From Erythrobacteraceae bacterium CCH12-C2 (GTDB lineage: Bacteria; Pseudomonadota; Alphaproteobacteria; Sphingomonadales; Sphingomonadaceae), in the NCBI GenBank assembly GCA_001556995.1, contig LSKF01000005.1, forward strand, positions 1-47,262: DNA of 47,262 nt. The letters run 5' to 3'. Every line of letters starts with the position of its first letter. Within the stretch, counting starts at the first letter, position 1. Under the pieces are notes generated by a model that worked only from the letters and a program-made list of their open reading frames with translations, did no database searches and was not told where the DNA came from. Positions 16,395 to 24,975 of this stretch are shown here, in pieces. The translations under genes and the position numbers were made by a program.

Positions 16395-16625
16395 ATGTCA
16401 GTTCACGATCATTCAACGCCGCATAACCCTCTTGGGCGATCGGATAGTCCCTACACGCCAGGTACGCCGTCGGGTGAAGCACTCCGTTGGTATGAGTTCC
16501 GAAAGAGTGAGGCTCTAGTCGAGCGACCTTATCCTCCGTACAAAGGCAAGCTACCTGTTGTGCGCATCGCAGCTACATTCATACTTGGTATGTGGGGCGC
16601 GATTATACTCGGGCTTCTTCTTTAG
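16395..16625 (+). CDS. Small single-span membrane protein
   Basis: A 76-residue protein with a polar, proline-rich N-terminal half and one clear C-terminal membrane helix (about residues 53-76, VVRIAATFILGMWGAIILGL and on to the end). No known domain. It lies between the transposase remnant and the end of traG, on the opposite strand to traG, with its stop 36 bp from the traG stop. A weak AAAGG lies about 9 bases upstream of the ATG. It may be a plasmid-specific small membrane protein, for example related to surface or entry exclusion, but nothing in the sequence proves this. Confidence 0.5.
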   Translation: MSVHDHSTPHNPLGRSDSPYTPGTPSGEALRWYEFRKSEALVERPYPPYKGKLPVVRIAATFILGMWGAIILGLLL

Positions 16626-16660
16626 GCCTAAGCGCTAATTTCAAGCGAAAAAAATCGCGA

Positions 16661-19600
16661 TCACTTCCTGTTAGGGAACGAGAAGTGCAGGTGGTTATCA
16701 TGGCCCTCGTATTTCTGGGTTAGCCCTTCCTTCACAAGCACCGGATCGTTGAAGAGGACGGTCGTACCAGGGTTACGGTCCTTCATGAATTCGATGTAGC
16801 TGCGGGTTTGCTCCCGATCATAGGCACGACTCTGCCAGGTGACAGGAGCATTCCCACCATCGCGACGGAAGGGGCGAATATCGACCTGCCTGCCTTGCTC
16901 GTGGGTTTCATGGCCCGCAATGTCTCCGCCGCCGGGCTTGCTGACGTCACCGATGTTGACCGGAGAGCCACCACGCCTGGCCCACTCGGCCGAGGACGTG
17001 CGCAGTTCGTTGACCACCGACTCAGTCCCATATTGTCTGTCCGGCGATGAATAGGTGCGAAATCCTTCTCCTGAGCGAGGTAGAACAGCGTTGACGGGAC
17101 CACCACCAGAGGCCCCTCCCCCGCCGATACCCAGAGAGTTTCCGACCCGATCAGAGGTGTCGGAGATCCATCCCTTTGCATCCTCGAGGTAATTCTCTGA
17201 GCCCTTAATGACCGGAGACACCAAGGAAGTACCGATGGATTGATGATTGCGCTCATCAACCCGGTCTCCAAGGGCTCCAGCACGGCTCTCGGCACCGCTG
17301 ACCTTGTTGCCAAGAGACAAGCCTTCTGAGGTCAGGCGGAACGAACCCTCGTCAATTCTCTCGGCCGCTTCCTCTTTGACAGAAGAGTCCCCCGAGTAAG
17401 CGCGGACGCTGACGTTCGGGCCGCGCGCCGAAATCGCGCCAATGTTCGCCTCACCGAACGCTTGAACGTCCTCAGCCGATGAGATCGAGGGACGCACGCC
17501 TGTCGGAGTGCCCAGTTCCGGGAATGATACACCGAGTTCCTGACGCACGTTGTCGACCTTGTCGTCCATGAACTGCTTCAGCAAGATCTGCTTAACCTGC
17601 TCCTGTTCAGGCGTGGTAGCCACAAGCCGAGGCTGCCACCCTGTCGATGCGAGAAGGCTATTCTCCGGCTGACGCAGCGCCTGCTGCGCATAGGTAACGA
17701 ACTCTTGGGTTTCATCCTGGCTGAGTGAGTAACCGCGCGAAGCGGCCTCGCTGAAGTCCTGACTGTGCCGTTGGTAGGCCTCCTGCGTGCGAGATGCCTC
17801 ATTCGAAAAGGTCCGCGTGTCAGCAAGGCTGGCAGAATAGCGATCAGACAGTGACTTGAGTTCGGTATCGGAACTCGAACTCGTCGCGCGCGTGAAATCT
17901 TCTCGTGCCTGGCGAGCCTGCGTCGAATTCGATTCCTTGTAGGCGTAATCCGCGACCCGCGCGAGCGCCTGATCGGCGGTCAAAGTTTCGCCCGTCTCAT
18001 GCTTATGCTGAGCAGCAATGCGAAGACCAAGATTGGCAGCAGCATCAGCACCGATCGCAGCAACGATGCCTTCGGTGCTGCCGACACCGATTTTTCCGTT
18101 TACACCAACTGTCCCACTGCCCTCCCCGGTTAAGAAAAAGGACCTCGAGATGCTCTGCGAGTCGCTTTCGCTAAGGCCAAACCTCTCCTGAAGGGTGTTA
18201 GACAGCGACCGGACCTGGTCGTTGAATTTTGACACGCTCGAATTGAACGACGACCCGTTCTCGGTCGACGACGACGCGCTTCGGCTTGCGCTTTCGAGCA
18301 ACTCGGTGCCATTCGACACAGTCGCGCTTCGAGACTCGGAAGCAGCCTGGCGAAGACCCTCTGCCCTGTTGAACCCTTGGGAAAGGGCCTCCCTGAAATC
18401 CGATGCGAACCCATCCGTGCGCACCGGCTTGTAGGCCAGAGAGGAGATAGCCTGACGAGTGTCGAAGGCGTTGGCACCATTGGCGAAGCCGGTCTCGATC
18501 CCGCCATCGGAATGGGTGAATGAAGACGTCCCGAACCCAGAGGCGTGCCTGAAGGTGTCGTCGTGCTTGTTGAGGCTGCTGTTGTTCGCCGTGAGGTTCT
18601 GGAATGAGGTATTGCCATAGGCATAGTTGCCTGTGGTGCGCTCGAAGGCTGCGGCCTGTCCGGCGGCCTGGGCCGGGCCGAGCAACGATGTGGCCTGCCC
18701 GGCAATCGCCATCGCACCGCGCGCCATGCCGGCCGCAATGAATGGCACGCTCATCATCATAAACCCGGCGATGGTGGCGATGTCGTTATTGACCGCCGTG
18801 ATGCCGTTGCTGACCAACAGGGTCGGCCCAGTGGGTGCGACCGCAGCATAGGCACTGGCGGCCCGGTTCATCACGAACATGTGAAGGACCACGTATAGGG
18901 GCCCCCAGCTCGCAAGATAGAAGAAGCCCATCCCGTAGCCGCGAAGGGTGGTGACCCCGGTTCGCGGAAAGAGGAAAAGCGGGAAGATCACCGGGAACAT
19001 GGCATAGAAGACGACGTGCAGGACGATGCCAAGCAGCGGCACCCAGGTCATCGCCTGCTGCGCGATCGAGGTGTAGGTGTTGCGCGCCTGTGCGTCAGCG
19101 CGCTGCGCCGCATAAGCGTCCCAGCCCGCGTCCGAGAAGCTCTCGCGCGCCGCCATGAAGGCGTCCATCGTCGAGACCTGCTGAAGGTACGCGTAAGGAT
19201 CGGTTGACGTGCCATGCATGGTGCCAGCCACGATACCAAGATCGTTCCTGAGTCGTTGCGCGGCAATCGCGTCTGGGAGATCGGGATAGGCACCCTTGGA
19301 AAAAAGCGGCAAGTCAGCATCGATGACCGTGGTCCACTGAGCCGAGAGCTGCTGATAGGCAAGGTCGCACCGAATGATCGCAGATGTGACAGAGCTCCCA
19401 CTGCGAGTGAGGTACTTCTGCGCGCGAGCCTGACTTCCTGGACCAATGGCAGCCCACAGATTGTTCGATGTGGTCAGATCCTCCATCGGCTTGAAGCCAA
19501 GAAGCACATCATAGAAAACGCACTGCTTGAAATGCTCGTCAAGATTGGCGCGGAAGACGGGATCGGTAACCTGAAAGGTCTGCGCCTTCTCGAGCAGCCG

Positions 19601-20017
19601 CGCGCCATAGATGATGCCATTGTTGGTCATCTTGAGCGCGTCGGGCATGACGAACACAGTCTCGGCTGTCCGGGTCATCCAATCGCCGAACTGACTGGTG
19701 AAGGACGCCATAACCCCCAGTCCCAAAGGGACGTTGGCGACAGTGGCGGGCGCAAGCCCGGGGTCGATCCTATCGGTGACCTTGATGGTCACGGTAGGCA
19801 CAAGAAGCATCATGTAGATGGCGGTCGCCTGCAGGAACCAGTTCATCCATGCCCGCCAGTCGAAATTGAAGGCGAGCACCAGAAGCGAGTAGATCAGGCC
19901 CATCACGAACACGACCTGGAGCATCGAACGGAACCCGCCCCCGCCAGACCATGCCGCAACAGCATTGAGGACATTGACGATGTATTCGCCCCCTCCGACC
20001 GTGAAGACCTCAAGCAT
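16661..20017 (-). CDS. traG: Mating-pair stabilisation protein TraG with C-terminal murein-endopeptidase-like domain
   Basis: Last gene of the transfer operon; an inner-membrane protein of 1118 residues that in F-type systems supports pilus assembly and stabilises mating pairs. The first 480 residues hold several membrane helices (about residues 37-60, 330-370, 380-400 and 410-440) and match TraG N-termini. Residues 500-960 are a long Ser/Gln/Glu-rich periplasmic region with coiled-coil potential. F TraG is about 940 residues; the extra end here is a distinct domain: GDVSKPGGGDIAGHETHEQG followed by RQVDI (His-x6-Asp near 1039-1046) and HDNHLHFSF (His-x-His near 1109-1111), the LAS zinc-peptidase pattern of penicillin-insensitive murein endopeptidases (MepA/M74 type). 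This suggests a built-in peptidoglycan-cutting activity. Spaced 36 bp after traH. Confidence 0.88.
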   Translation of the reverse strand: MLEVFTVGGGEYIVNVLNAVAAWSGGGGFRSMLQVVFVMGLIYSLLVLAFNFDWRAWMNWFLQATAIYMMLLVPTVTIKVTDRIDPGLAPATVANVPLGLGVMASFTSQFGDWMTRTAETVFVMPDALKMTNNGIIYGARLLEKAQTFQVTDPVFRANLDEHFKQCVFYDVLLGFKPMEDLTTSNNLWAAIGPGSQARAQKYLTRSGSSVTSAIIRCDLAYQQLSAQWTTVIDADLPLFSKGAYPDLPDAIAAQRLRNDLGIVAGTMHGTSTDPYAYLQQVSTMDAFMAARESFSDAGWDAYAAQRADAQARNTYTSIAQQAMTWVPLLGIVLHVVFYAMFPVIFPLFLFPRTGVTTLRGYGMGFFYLASWGPLYVVLHMFVMNRAASAYAAVAPTGPTLLVSNGITAVNNDIATIAGFMMMSVPFIAAGMARGAMAIAGQATSLLGPAQAAGQAAAFERTTGNYAYGNTSFQNLTANNSSLNKHDDTFRHASGFGTSSFTHSDGGIETGFANGANAFDTRQAISSLAYKPVRTDGFASDFREALSQGFNRAEGLRQAASESRSATVSNGTELLESASRSASSSTENGSSFNSSVSKFNDQVRSLSNTLQERFGLSESDSQSISRSFFLTGEGSGTVGVNGKIGVGSTEGIVAAIGADAAANLGLRIAAQHKHETGETLTADQALARVADYAYKESNSTQARQAREDFTRATSSSSDTELKSLSDRYSASLADTRTFSNEASRTQEAYQRHSQDFSEAASRGYSLSQDETQEFVTYAQQALRQPENSLLASTGWQPRLVATTPEQEQVKQILLKQFMDDKVDNVRQELGVSFPELGTPTGVRPSISSAEDVQAFGEANIGAISARGPNVSVRAYSGDSSVKEEAAERIDEGSFRLTSEGLSLGNKVSGAESRAGALGDRVDERNHQSIGTSLVSPVIKGSENYLEDAKGWISDTSDRVGNSLGIGGGGASGGGPVNAVLPRSGEGFRTYSSPDRQYGTESVVNELRTSSAEWARRGGSPVNIGDVSKPGGGDIAGHETHEQGRQVDIRPFRRDGGNAPVTWQSRAYDREQTRSYIEFMKDRNPGTTVLFNDPVLVKEGLTQKYEGHDNHLHFSFPNRK

Positions 20018-20053
20018 TGCGCTGCCCTTCCCTCAAACCCGACGCTGCGGAGC

Positions 20054-21514
20054 CTACCTGATCCCTTGGGCCGAAAGCCCGCGGCCAAAGCGCAGCGACG
20101 CCGAGATTTGAGGGCTCATGGTGTTCTTGAGCGTCGCCTCGAGCATCTGGTTGCGCTGGATGATCTGGTACGTGTCCCCAAGCCTGCCGGACATCTCAGC
20201 GCGCTTTTGCCCGAGCCGCTTGCGCACATTCTCGACCTGCGCCCGCCACTGATTGAAGTTCTCCTGGTCGGGCGTCTGCATGCCAATCTGAGCACGCGTG
20301 ACGTCCTCAAGCATGCGATCGATGTGTCCGAGAAGCACTTCGACCGCGACGATCTCGGACAAGGAGTCAAGCTCGCCGGCACTCAGCCCGAACTGAGAAG
20401 CGGCGTTCACGACCATGATCTTGTAGATCGGGATCGAGGACAGACCGAGAAGATTGACCTCATCGTTCGAAAGACCTGTGTTGCTGTTGATCTTCCCGGC
20501 GATGCTCTGCATCATCTCCTTCACCCGCGCCTTGTACGCTGAGTTTTGACTGATACTCAGAGGCGACGGGTTGGGATTGAGACAGCCATAAGGATCGCTG
20601 CCGCCGGCATCGCACCGATAGATCTGCGCGGAGGCAACGGCCGTACCGTCGAGAAGCGCGGTGTAGGTGTCCCAGCTTGCTGGCGCGATGAAGCGGAAAG
20701 TCCCCGGAACGCTGTCACTCTGCGGCTTGATGTAGATGATCGTGCCGACCATCGTCATGAGCCACTCGGCGTAATCCGTGCTCGGCCGCGTGGCAGCGTT
20801 CCCCATCAAAGCGTTCCAGGTGTAGTTCTTACTCTTGGCTATCTCGGCCTGCGGATCAGTGCTCCCGTCAGTGGCAGCGTTGCGCGCGCTCTGATTTTGG
20901 CATTCATGCCGGGCTTTGGCTTCGTCGGAGAACAACCCCGAGCTACGTCCGAGGTTCTGGCAGATGGTCTGGCTAGCACCGTCCATCTTCGGCCAGATCG
21001 ATCCCACCGCTTCCTGCGCGAACTGGCAGGAGTTCATGTTGAACTCGTTCATCTGCTGGATCTTGTGAGCCATGTCCTTCATCACACCACCGATCTGCGC
21101 GGAGATGGAATCGATCGCGAGTTGAAAGGCGAAGCCGATCGCATTGTTGGCAGTCGCCTTCAGGGTCGCGACGATCTCATCGGTGTTGATGAAGCTGAAT
21201 GAGCCCCCGAAAAGATCGATCCCGCCACAGCCCCCGCTCGCACGAGGCAGCTGCAGGTTGACTGGGTTGATCTGCTTGGTCGGGAAGCGGGTCCACAGGC
21301 TTCCGCCAGAATAGTAGCCTGCAGCCTGCCCGTCGAAGGCAGACGGCCCGGTGACATTGGCAGCTGCTCCGGCCGAGTTGAAATAGGAATTCATCTCACC
21401 CTCCACGCTGGCCATCGCCGGCGACGCCGCGAGGCTCATAGCAGCAAGGCAAGTCAGAGAGGTTCCGGTGATGCGAAAGCCGCGGTGCCGCAAGGAATTT
21501 TGGGAACAGCTCAT
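20054..21514 (-). CDS. traH: F-type conjugal transfer protein TraH
   Basis: A 486-residue exported protein needed for pilus extension/retraction in F-type systems, acting in the periplasm with TraF, TraU, TraW and TrbC. The N-terminus has a signal peptide with cleavage after about residue 35 (SPAMA-SVEGE). The mature start EMNSYFNSAGAAANVTGPSA, the cysteine block GGCGGIDLFGGSFSFI and the C-terminal coiled-coil region (NQWRAQVENVRKRLGQKRAE) are all typical of TraH. The start ATG overlaps the traF stop by one base (TGATG), so it is translationally coupled. Length is close to the F homologue (458 residues). Confidence 0.92.
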   Translation of the reverse strand: MSCSQNSLRHRGFRITGTSLTCLAAMSLAASPAMASVEGEMNSYFNSAGAAANVTGPSAFDGQAAGYYSGGSLWTRFPTKQINPVNLQLPRASGGCGGIDLFGGSFSFINTDEIVATLKATANNAIGFAFQLAIDSISAQIGGVMKDMAHKIQQMNEFNMNSCQFAQEAVGSIWPKMDGASQTICQNLGRSSGLFSDEAKARHECQNQSARNAATDGSTDPQAEIAKSKNYTWNALMGNAATRPSTDYAEWLMTMVGTIIYIKPQSDSVPGTFRFIAPASWDTYTALLDGTAVASAQIYRCDAGGSDPYGCLNPNPSPLSISQNSAYKARVKEMMQSIAGKINSNTGLSNDEVNLLGLSSIPIYKIMVVNAASQFGLSAGELDSLSEIVAVEVLLGHIDRMLEDVTRAQIGMQTPDQENFNQWRAQVENVRKRLGQKRAEMSGRLGDTYQIIQRNQMLEATLKNTMSPQISASLRFGRGLSAQGIR

Positions 21515-22341
21515 CAGAAGTCACTCCCCGGCTCAGTGTTGGTGAGGGTGAAAATACGGTCCATGACATCGTCGGCTGCCATCACGCCGTAACCGATCGG
21601 CATCGGCTGCTTGGTCACGGTGTCGAACAGCACCAACGCGGGCACCTGCTTGCCGGCCATGCCCATCGCCTGGAACTGGCCCGTATCGATCAGGTAATTG
21701 GGAAAGGCGGCATTGGGGCCGCCATCGATCGAAACGGCCATGACAGTCATCCCGAAGCGGTCGGAGACGCCCCTGATGATAGGGGAGAACACCTCGCATG
21801 CGGCGCAACCTGAGGAGTAGAAATAGAATACCCCATACCGCTGACTGATGGCGGCAAGCGCCGCATCGCGCTGGGCTGTGCGCTGCGTTGTCCAGGTCTT
21901 CTTGCCAAGCGCATTGATCGGGCGCTCGAGGGTGTAATCCAGCTCGGGGTTCTGCCAGATGGCGCGGCGCCAAACGTCGGCAAAATCAGAGGCCCGGTCG
22001 AGCTGCTCGCGCTGGTAGGAGATATAGGCCTGCACGTTCTGCGTGGTGGGCTCGAGTATGGCCCTAGCCTTCAGCTCATCTAGCTTCTCGCTGATCGCCT
22101 TGAGCCGCACAGCGGCAGGAATATTGGTCTGGTTCTGCGGCGGACTGTCCGGATCGCGCCTCGGCTTCTCGCAGTAGAACCACTGGCCCAGGTTGCGCTC
22201 GCGACAATAGAAATCGTCGCCTTGCTGGACCCGGATCAGCCCATCGTCGCCCTCGTCGCTCATCTGCGCCATCGCGAACGAAGGCGCCATTGCGGCACCC
22301 ACAATCGCCGCGCTCAGCACACCGCCCAATATCCGTGTCAT
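21514..22341 (-). CDS. traF: F-type conjugal pilus assembly protein TraF (thioredoxin-like)
   Basis: A 275-residue periplasmic protein with a signal peptide (residues 1-25, ending SFAMA-Q) and a C-terminal thioredoxin-like domain. YFYSSGCAACEVFSPIIRGV carries a C-A-A-C active-site-type motif near residues 178-182, and VPALVLFD supplies the cis-proline region. Some TraF proteins lack the cysteines, so here redox activity is plausible, in keeping with the many cysteine-rich partners (TraN, TraU, TraH). The N-terminal half (QWFYCEKP..., VRLKAISEKLDELKARA) matches TraF. ATG 22341 is chosen because the signal peptide starts there; the frame is open upstream but overlaps the preceding gene. Confidence 0.9.
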   Translation of the reverse strand: MTRILGGVLSAAIVGAAMAPSFAMAQMSDEGDDGLIRVQQGDDFYCRERNLGQWFYCEKPRRDPDSPPQNQTNIPAAVRLKAISEKLDELKARAILEPTTQNVQAYISYQREQLDRASDFADVWRRAIWQNPELDYTLERPINALGKKTWTTQRTAQRDAALAAISQRYGVFYFYSSGCAACEVFSPIIRGVSDRFGMTVMAVSIDGGPNAAFPNYLIDTGQFQAMGMAGKQVPALVLFDTVTKQPMPIGYGVMAADDVMDRIFTLTNTEPGSDF

Positions 22342-22345
22342 AGCC

Positions 22346-22948
22346 CTATTCCTTGCTGCTGTCGCTGGGGGCCTCCTGCCCCTTGCCCTTGCCTTTGCCT
22401 TTGCCTTTGCCTTTGCCCTTGGGGCCAACCGTCCCGGCCCCAAGCTTGGCCTTGCGGGAAGCCTCCCGTGCAGCCCGCGCCTCGTGCCGGGCGTGCTCGC
22501 GAATGTCCTCGCGCTGCGCGTCGGTGAGGTTCGACTTGCCGTGCCGCTTGCGCAGTGCCTCCTCGGCCTCGACCGCCTCGTCCTCCAAAGATTTCTTCGC
22601 GAGGTGCGCCAGAGCCGGCGGATCGACTTTCTTGAGGGCACGACCGAACTCGCTTCCGACGATTCGGATCAACGCGGTAAACGACACCGCGACAGGCTCC
22701 GAGGCGGCGCGGCGAGGACGCAACGTCCCGTCCTCCAGCGTCGTAAGGTAACCCTGATGTTCGAGCCTGCGAAGCGCGGGCCGAATGTGCCCAAGCGAAA
22801 TTGCAAAGCCGAACCAATCCGATAAAGTCGGTAGCAATACAGGCGCGGGCTGCGGGCCGAGGCGCATCAATGCGATCATGATCGCGAACTCGACCACACT
22901 GAGGTCGGGTAATGCACGTCCGCTGGAAAGCGGGGTTACGGTTTCCAT
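22346..22948 (-). CDS. Winged-helix DNA-binding-like protein with Lys-Gly repeat tail inside tra operon
   Basis: A 200-residue protein placed between traN and traF, with no counterpart in the F plasmid that I know. Residues 15-80 look like a winged helix of the PadR/MarR kind: FAIMIALMRLGPQPAPVLLP, then GHIRPALRRLEHQGYLTTLE and DGTLRPRR as the wing. Residues 110-165 are a charged, alanine-rich helix, and the tail (about 173-190) is seven Lys-Gly pairs ending in a short acidic stretch. The start ATG overlaps the traN stop (TAATG) with GGACGG upstream, and the stop is 4 bases before traF. It may regulate transfer genes or bind nucleic acid; both are inference. A competing frame (22338-23018) is judged a shadow. 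Confidence 0.62.
   Translation of the reverse strand: METVTPLSSGRALPDLSVVEFAIMIALMRLGPQPAPVLLPTLSDWFGFAISLGHIRPALRRLEHQGYLTTLEDGTLRPRRAASEPVAVSFTALIRIVGSEFGRALKKVDPPALAHLAKKSLEDEAVEAEEALRKRHGKSNLTDAQREDIREHARHEARAAREASRKAKLGAGTVGPKGKGKGKGKGKGKGQEAPSDSSKE
22381..22422. repeat. Tandem hexamer repeat encoding Lys-Gly pairs
   Basis: Seven head-to-tail copies of a hexamer close to CTTTGC/CCTTGC on the plus strand (GCAAAG/GGCAAG type on the coding minus strand). Four central copies are identical. The period of six keeps the reading frame, so copy number can change by slippage without breaking the winged-helix gene. Confidence 0.85.
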
Positions 22949-24975
22949 TATGGCCGTCCATTTTGCTGCAGATAGTCCTCAATGCGTTGCTGGATTTGCC
23001 GGGACGTGTCCAATTCATCAGGAACCTTCGCAGCGTCGAGAAAGTCGGCGTAGACCTCGGTGAAATCCATCACCGAAAGGTCGAGCCGTGAGAACTCTTC
23101 GAGAGTGAATCCTTTGCAGGTCTCGCGCTTGGGCTCATCCCAGCGCTTGTTGATCTGCTGGCGACCCTGCTGCTGCAGGATACGGCTCAGCTTGGACTCG
23201 AAGCAGCAATAGGCATCCTTGCGCGTGACGCAGACGCCAAGCACCCGGTCCGAACAATAGGACCCGACCCGGTGGCACAAGCCTTTGTCGTCCTTCTTAT
23301 CGAGCTCACGCTCGGCAGCAGGACACAGGAACGGCGTCAGCAGAGGAACGCCCTTCCCCGAGCAGCAATTGGATATCCCGAACACCTTCTTGGTGCAGGT
23401 CTCGCGGGTTCCTGAAAACAGCGTGAAGTCCGCCTCATCAAACTCGGCATTGGCCTGACCGAGCGTGTGGAGGCCGACGAGAGCATCCTTGAACTCGGTG
23501 GAGGCTTCACGCTCGATCGGCTCACACTCGCCGTCGATGCAGTAGACATCGTCACCGCAGATATACTGCGACGGATCAGTGGTGCCGCCGCCGGGGATCG
23601 GGCAACGGTAGACGCGGGTCGCAACCTGGCAGGCCCCCACTTGAGGATCATCGAGGCACTCCTCGCGAAGGAAGGTGCATCGGGTGTTGTCCTCGATCTC
23701 ACCGCAGTCCGTTGCCTGCGTGGTGCTCGAGCACTGATAGGTGCGCTCCCACTCCCAGCACGGTCTGGTGACGGCCAAGCCATTGATGGTCCGCGTCTCA
23801 GGCTGTCCGGTGCAGACCTCACCTGCCTGGGTGCAGGTCAGGCCGTCGGTCGCCGCCTGACACATCGCCTCATCACGGCTCTCGCTGACAATTCGGGTGG
23901 TGTTGCGAAGTAACCCCCCGCGCACACCGGGGATCTGAACGGGACAAGACCAGACCTCGCGAAAATTGGGGCCGCCGGGCTCGGCGCACCAGGGGCGCCC
24001 CCCCCTTTCAGGATAAACCCATTGCAGGCAGGAAAACCCGATCCTCTCGCGATCGATGAGGGTGCAGCCGCCGCCCTGAAGCGCACTCTCGATGTTCCAA
24101 CACACACCGGCATGGCCGGGCTGCGGCTCATCAGAATAGCAGCTGTATTCCCAGTATTGCGAACCATCGGCCTGAATGACCAGCGGGACGCGGCAAGTGC
24201 GAGCTTCATCGATTGGCTGCGCGCCCTGCTCGCAGGTAGCCTCGTAAAACTCGGTGCCGCCTCCGGAGGGCGGCAGAGGCTGACACTGCGCATTGGCAGC
24301 GCCAAGGCTAGAACCTGCCAGATAAGCGTCAGGGTTTTCCTCGACCGCTCGAGCACGGAGCAGGCCGTCGCGATCAAGCGTGACCACTGTCCGGTCCGGG
24401 TTGGTCACGACACGCCATGGATCGTTGCCCAGAGCTCCCGCGGCACCCTGCGAGGTCAGACGATCCGGATCATCAGCGAGTGCCTCCTCGGGAAGCCTCT
24501 GCCCCGTGTATCCGGGAATCGTACCGGTGAGATTGGTCGAGGTGGCTATCTGGCGGTTCGCAGAGCGCGAACCGGTGACGAAGGCCTTACCGTCGGCCTT
24601 GGCGGCGTTGATGTCGCCCTTCGGGAAAGTGAGTGGTCCACCTGGAACATAGGGCGCAACCGGGAATGATCCCCCTCCCCCGCCGCCCGAAGGCGGCGGG
24701 CTGATCGGTGATGGCGCGGGAGTGGGGGCGGGCGAAGGCGCGGGGATCGGCGCGGGCAGAGGATCGATCGGCGTGATCGGATCGTCGGGCAGCACCGGGA
24801 GTATCGGTTCAAGCGGATTGCGCTGCGGCGGTTGCTGGGGAAAATAGGGATAGTCATCGAAATCGTAAAAGCCGCCGCCGGGGGCAGGCTGGGCCGGTTG
24901 AGCCAAAGCGGCTGACGGCACGGTTAGTGCGAGACACGTGGCGCCTACAAGGACCGAGGCGAGCCCTCCCCTCAC
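22948..24975 (-). CDS. traN: Outer-membrane mating-pair stabilisation protein TraN
   Basis: A 675-residue cysteine-rich exported protein that in F-type systems contacts the recipient surface and stabilises mating pairs. The signal peptide covers residues 1-25. It is followed by a long low-complexity linker (about residues 30-105) of Pro-Ala-Pro-Ser-Pro repeats and a Gly run. The rest contains more than 40 cysteines, including the hallmark C-terminal block (CTKKVFGISNCCSGKGVPLL, then LCHRVGSYCSDRVLGVCVTR and DAYCCFESKLSRIL) found in TraN proteins. The start is GTG 24975, overlapping the trbC stop (GTGA). The linker probably lifts the cysteine-rich head from the membrane and could be host-range related. 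Confidence 0.92.
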   Translation of the reverse strand: MRGGLASVLVGATCLALTVPSAALAQPAQPAPGGGFYDFDDYPYFPQQPPQRNPLEPILPVLPDDPITPIDPLPAPIPAPSPAPTPAPSPISPPPSGGGGGGSFPVAPYVPGGPLTFPKGDINAAKADGKAFVTGSRSANRQIATSTNLTGTIPGYTGQRLPEEALADDPDRLTSQGAAGALGNDPWRVVTNPDRTVVTLDRDGLLRARAVEENPDAYLAGSSLGAANAQCQPLPPSGGGTEFYEATCEQGAQPIDEARTCRVPLVIQADGSQYWEYSCYSDEPQPGHAGVCWNIESALQGGGCTLIDRERIGFSCLQWVYPERGGRPWCAEPGGPNFREVWSCPVQIPGVRGGLLRNTTRIVSESRDEAMCQAATDGLTCTQAGEVCTGQPETRTINGLAVTRPCWEWERTYQCSSTTQATDCGEIEDNTRCTFLREECLDDPQVGACQVATRVYRCPIPGGGTTDPSQYICGDDVYCIDGECEPIEREASTEFKDALVGLHTLGQANAEFDEADFTLFSGTRETCTKKVFGISNCCSGKGVPLLTPFLCPAAERELDKKDDKGLCHRVGSYCSDRVLGVCVTRKDAYCCFESKLSRILQQQGRQQINKRWDEPKRETCKGFTLEEFSRLDLSVMDFTEVYADFLDAAKVPDELDTSRQIQQRIEDYLQQNGRP

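Noticed and set aside
19214..20542. 442-codon plus-strand frame across the traG/traH junction
   Set aside because: Crosses two well-supported genes, product is His/Arg/Asp-rich with no motif.
22338..23018. Alternative frame overlapping the winged-helix gene
   Set aside because: Arg/Gly/Ala-rich product, no coupling to traN; the chosen frame starts at the traN stop and has a winged-helix pattern.
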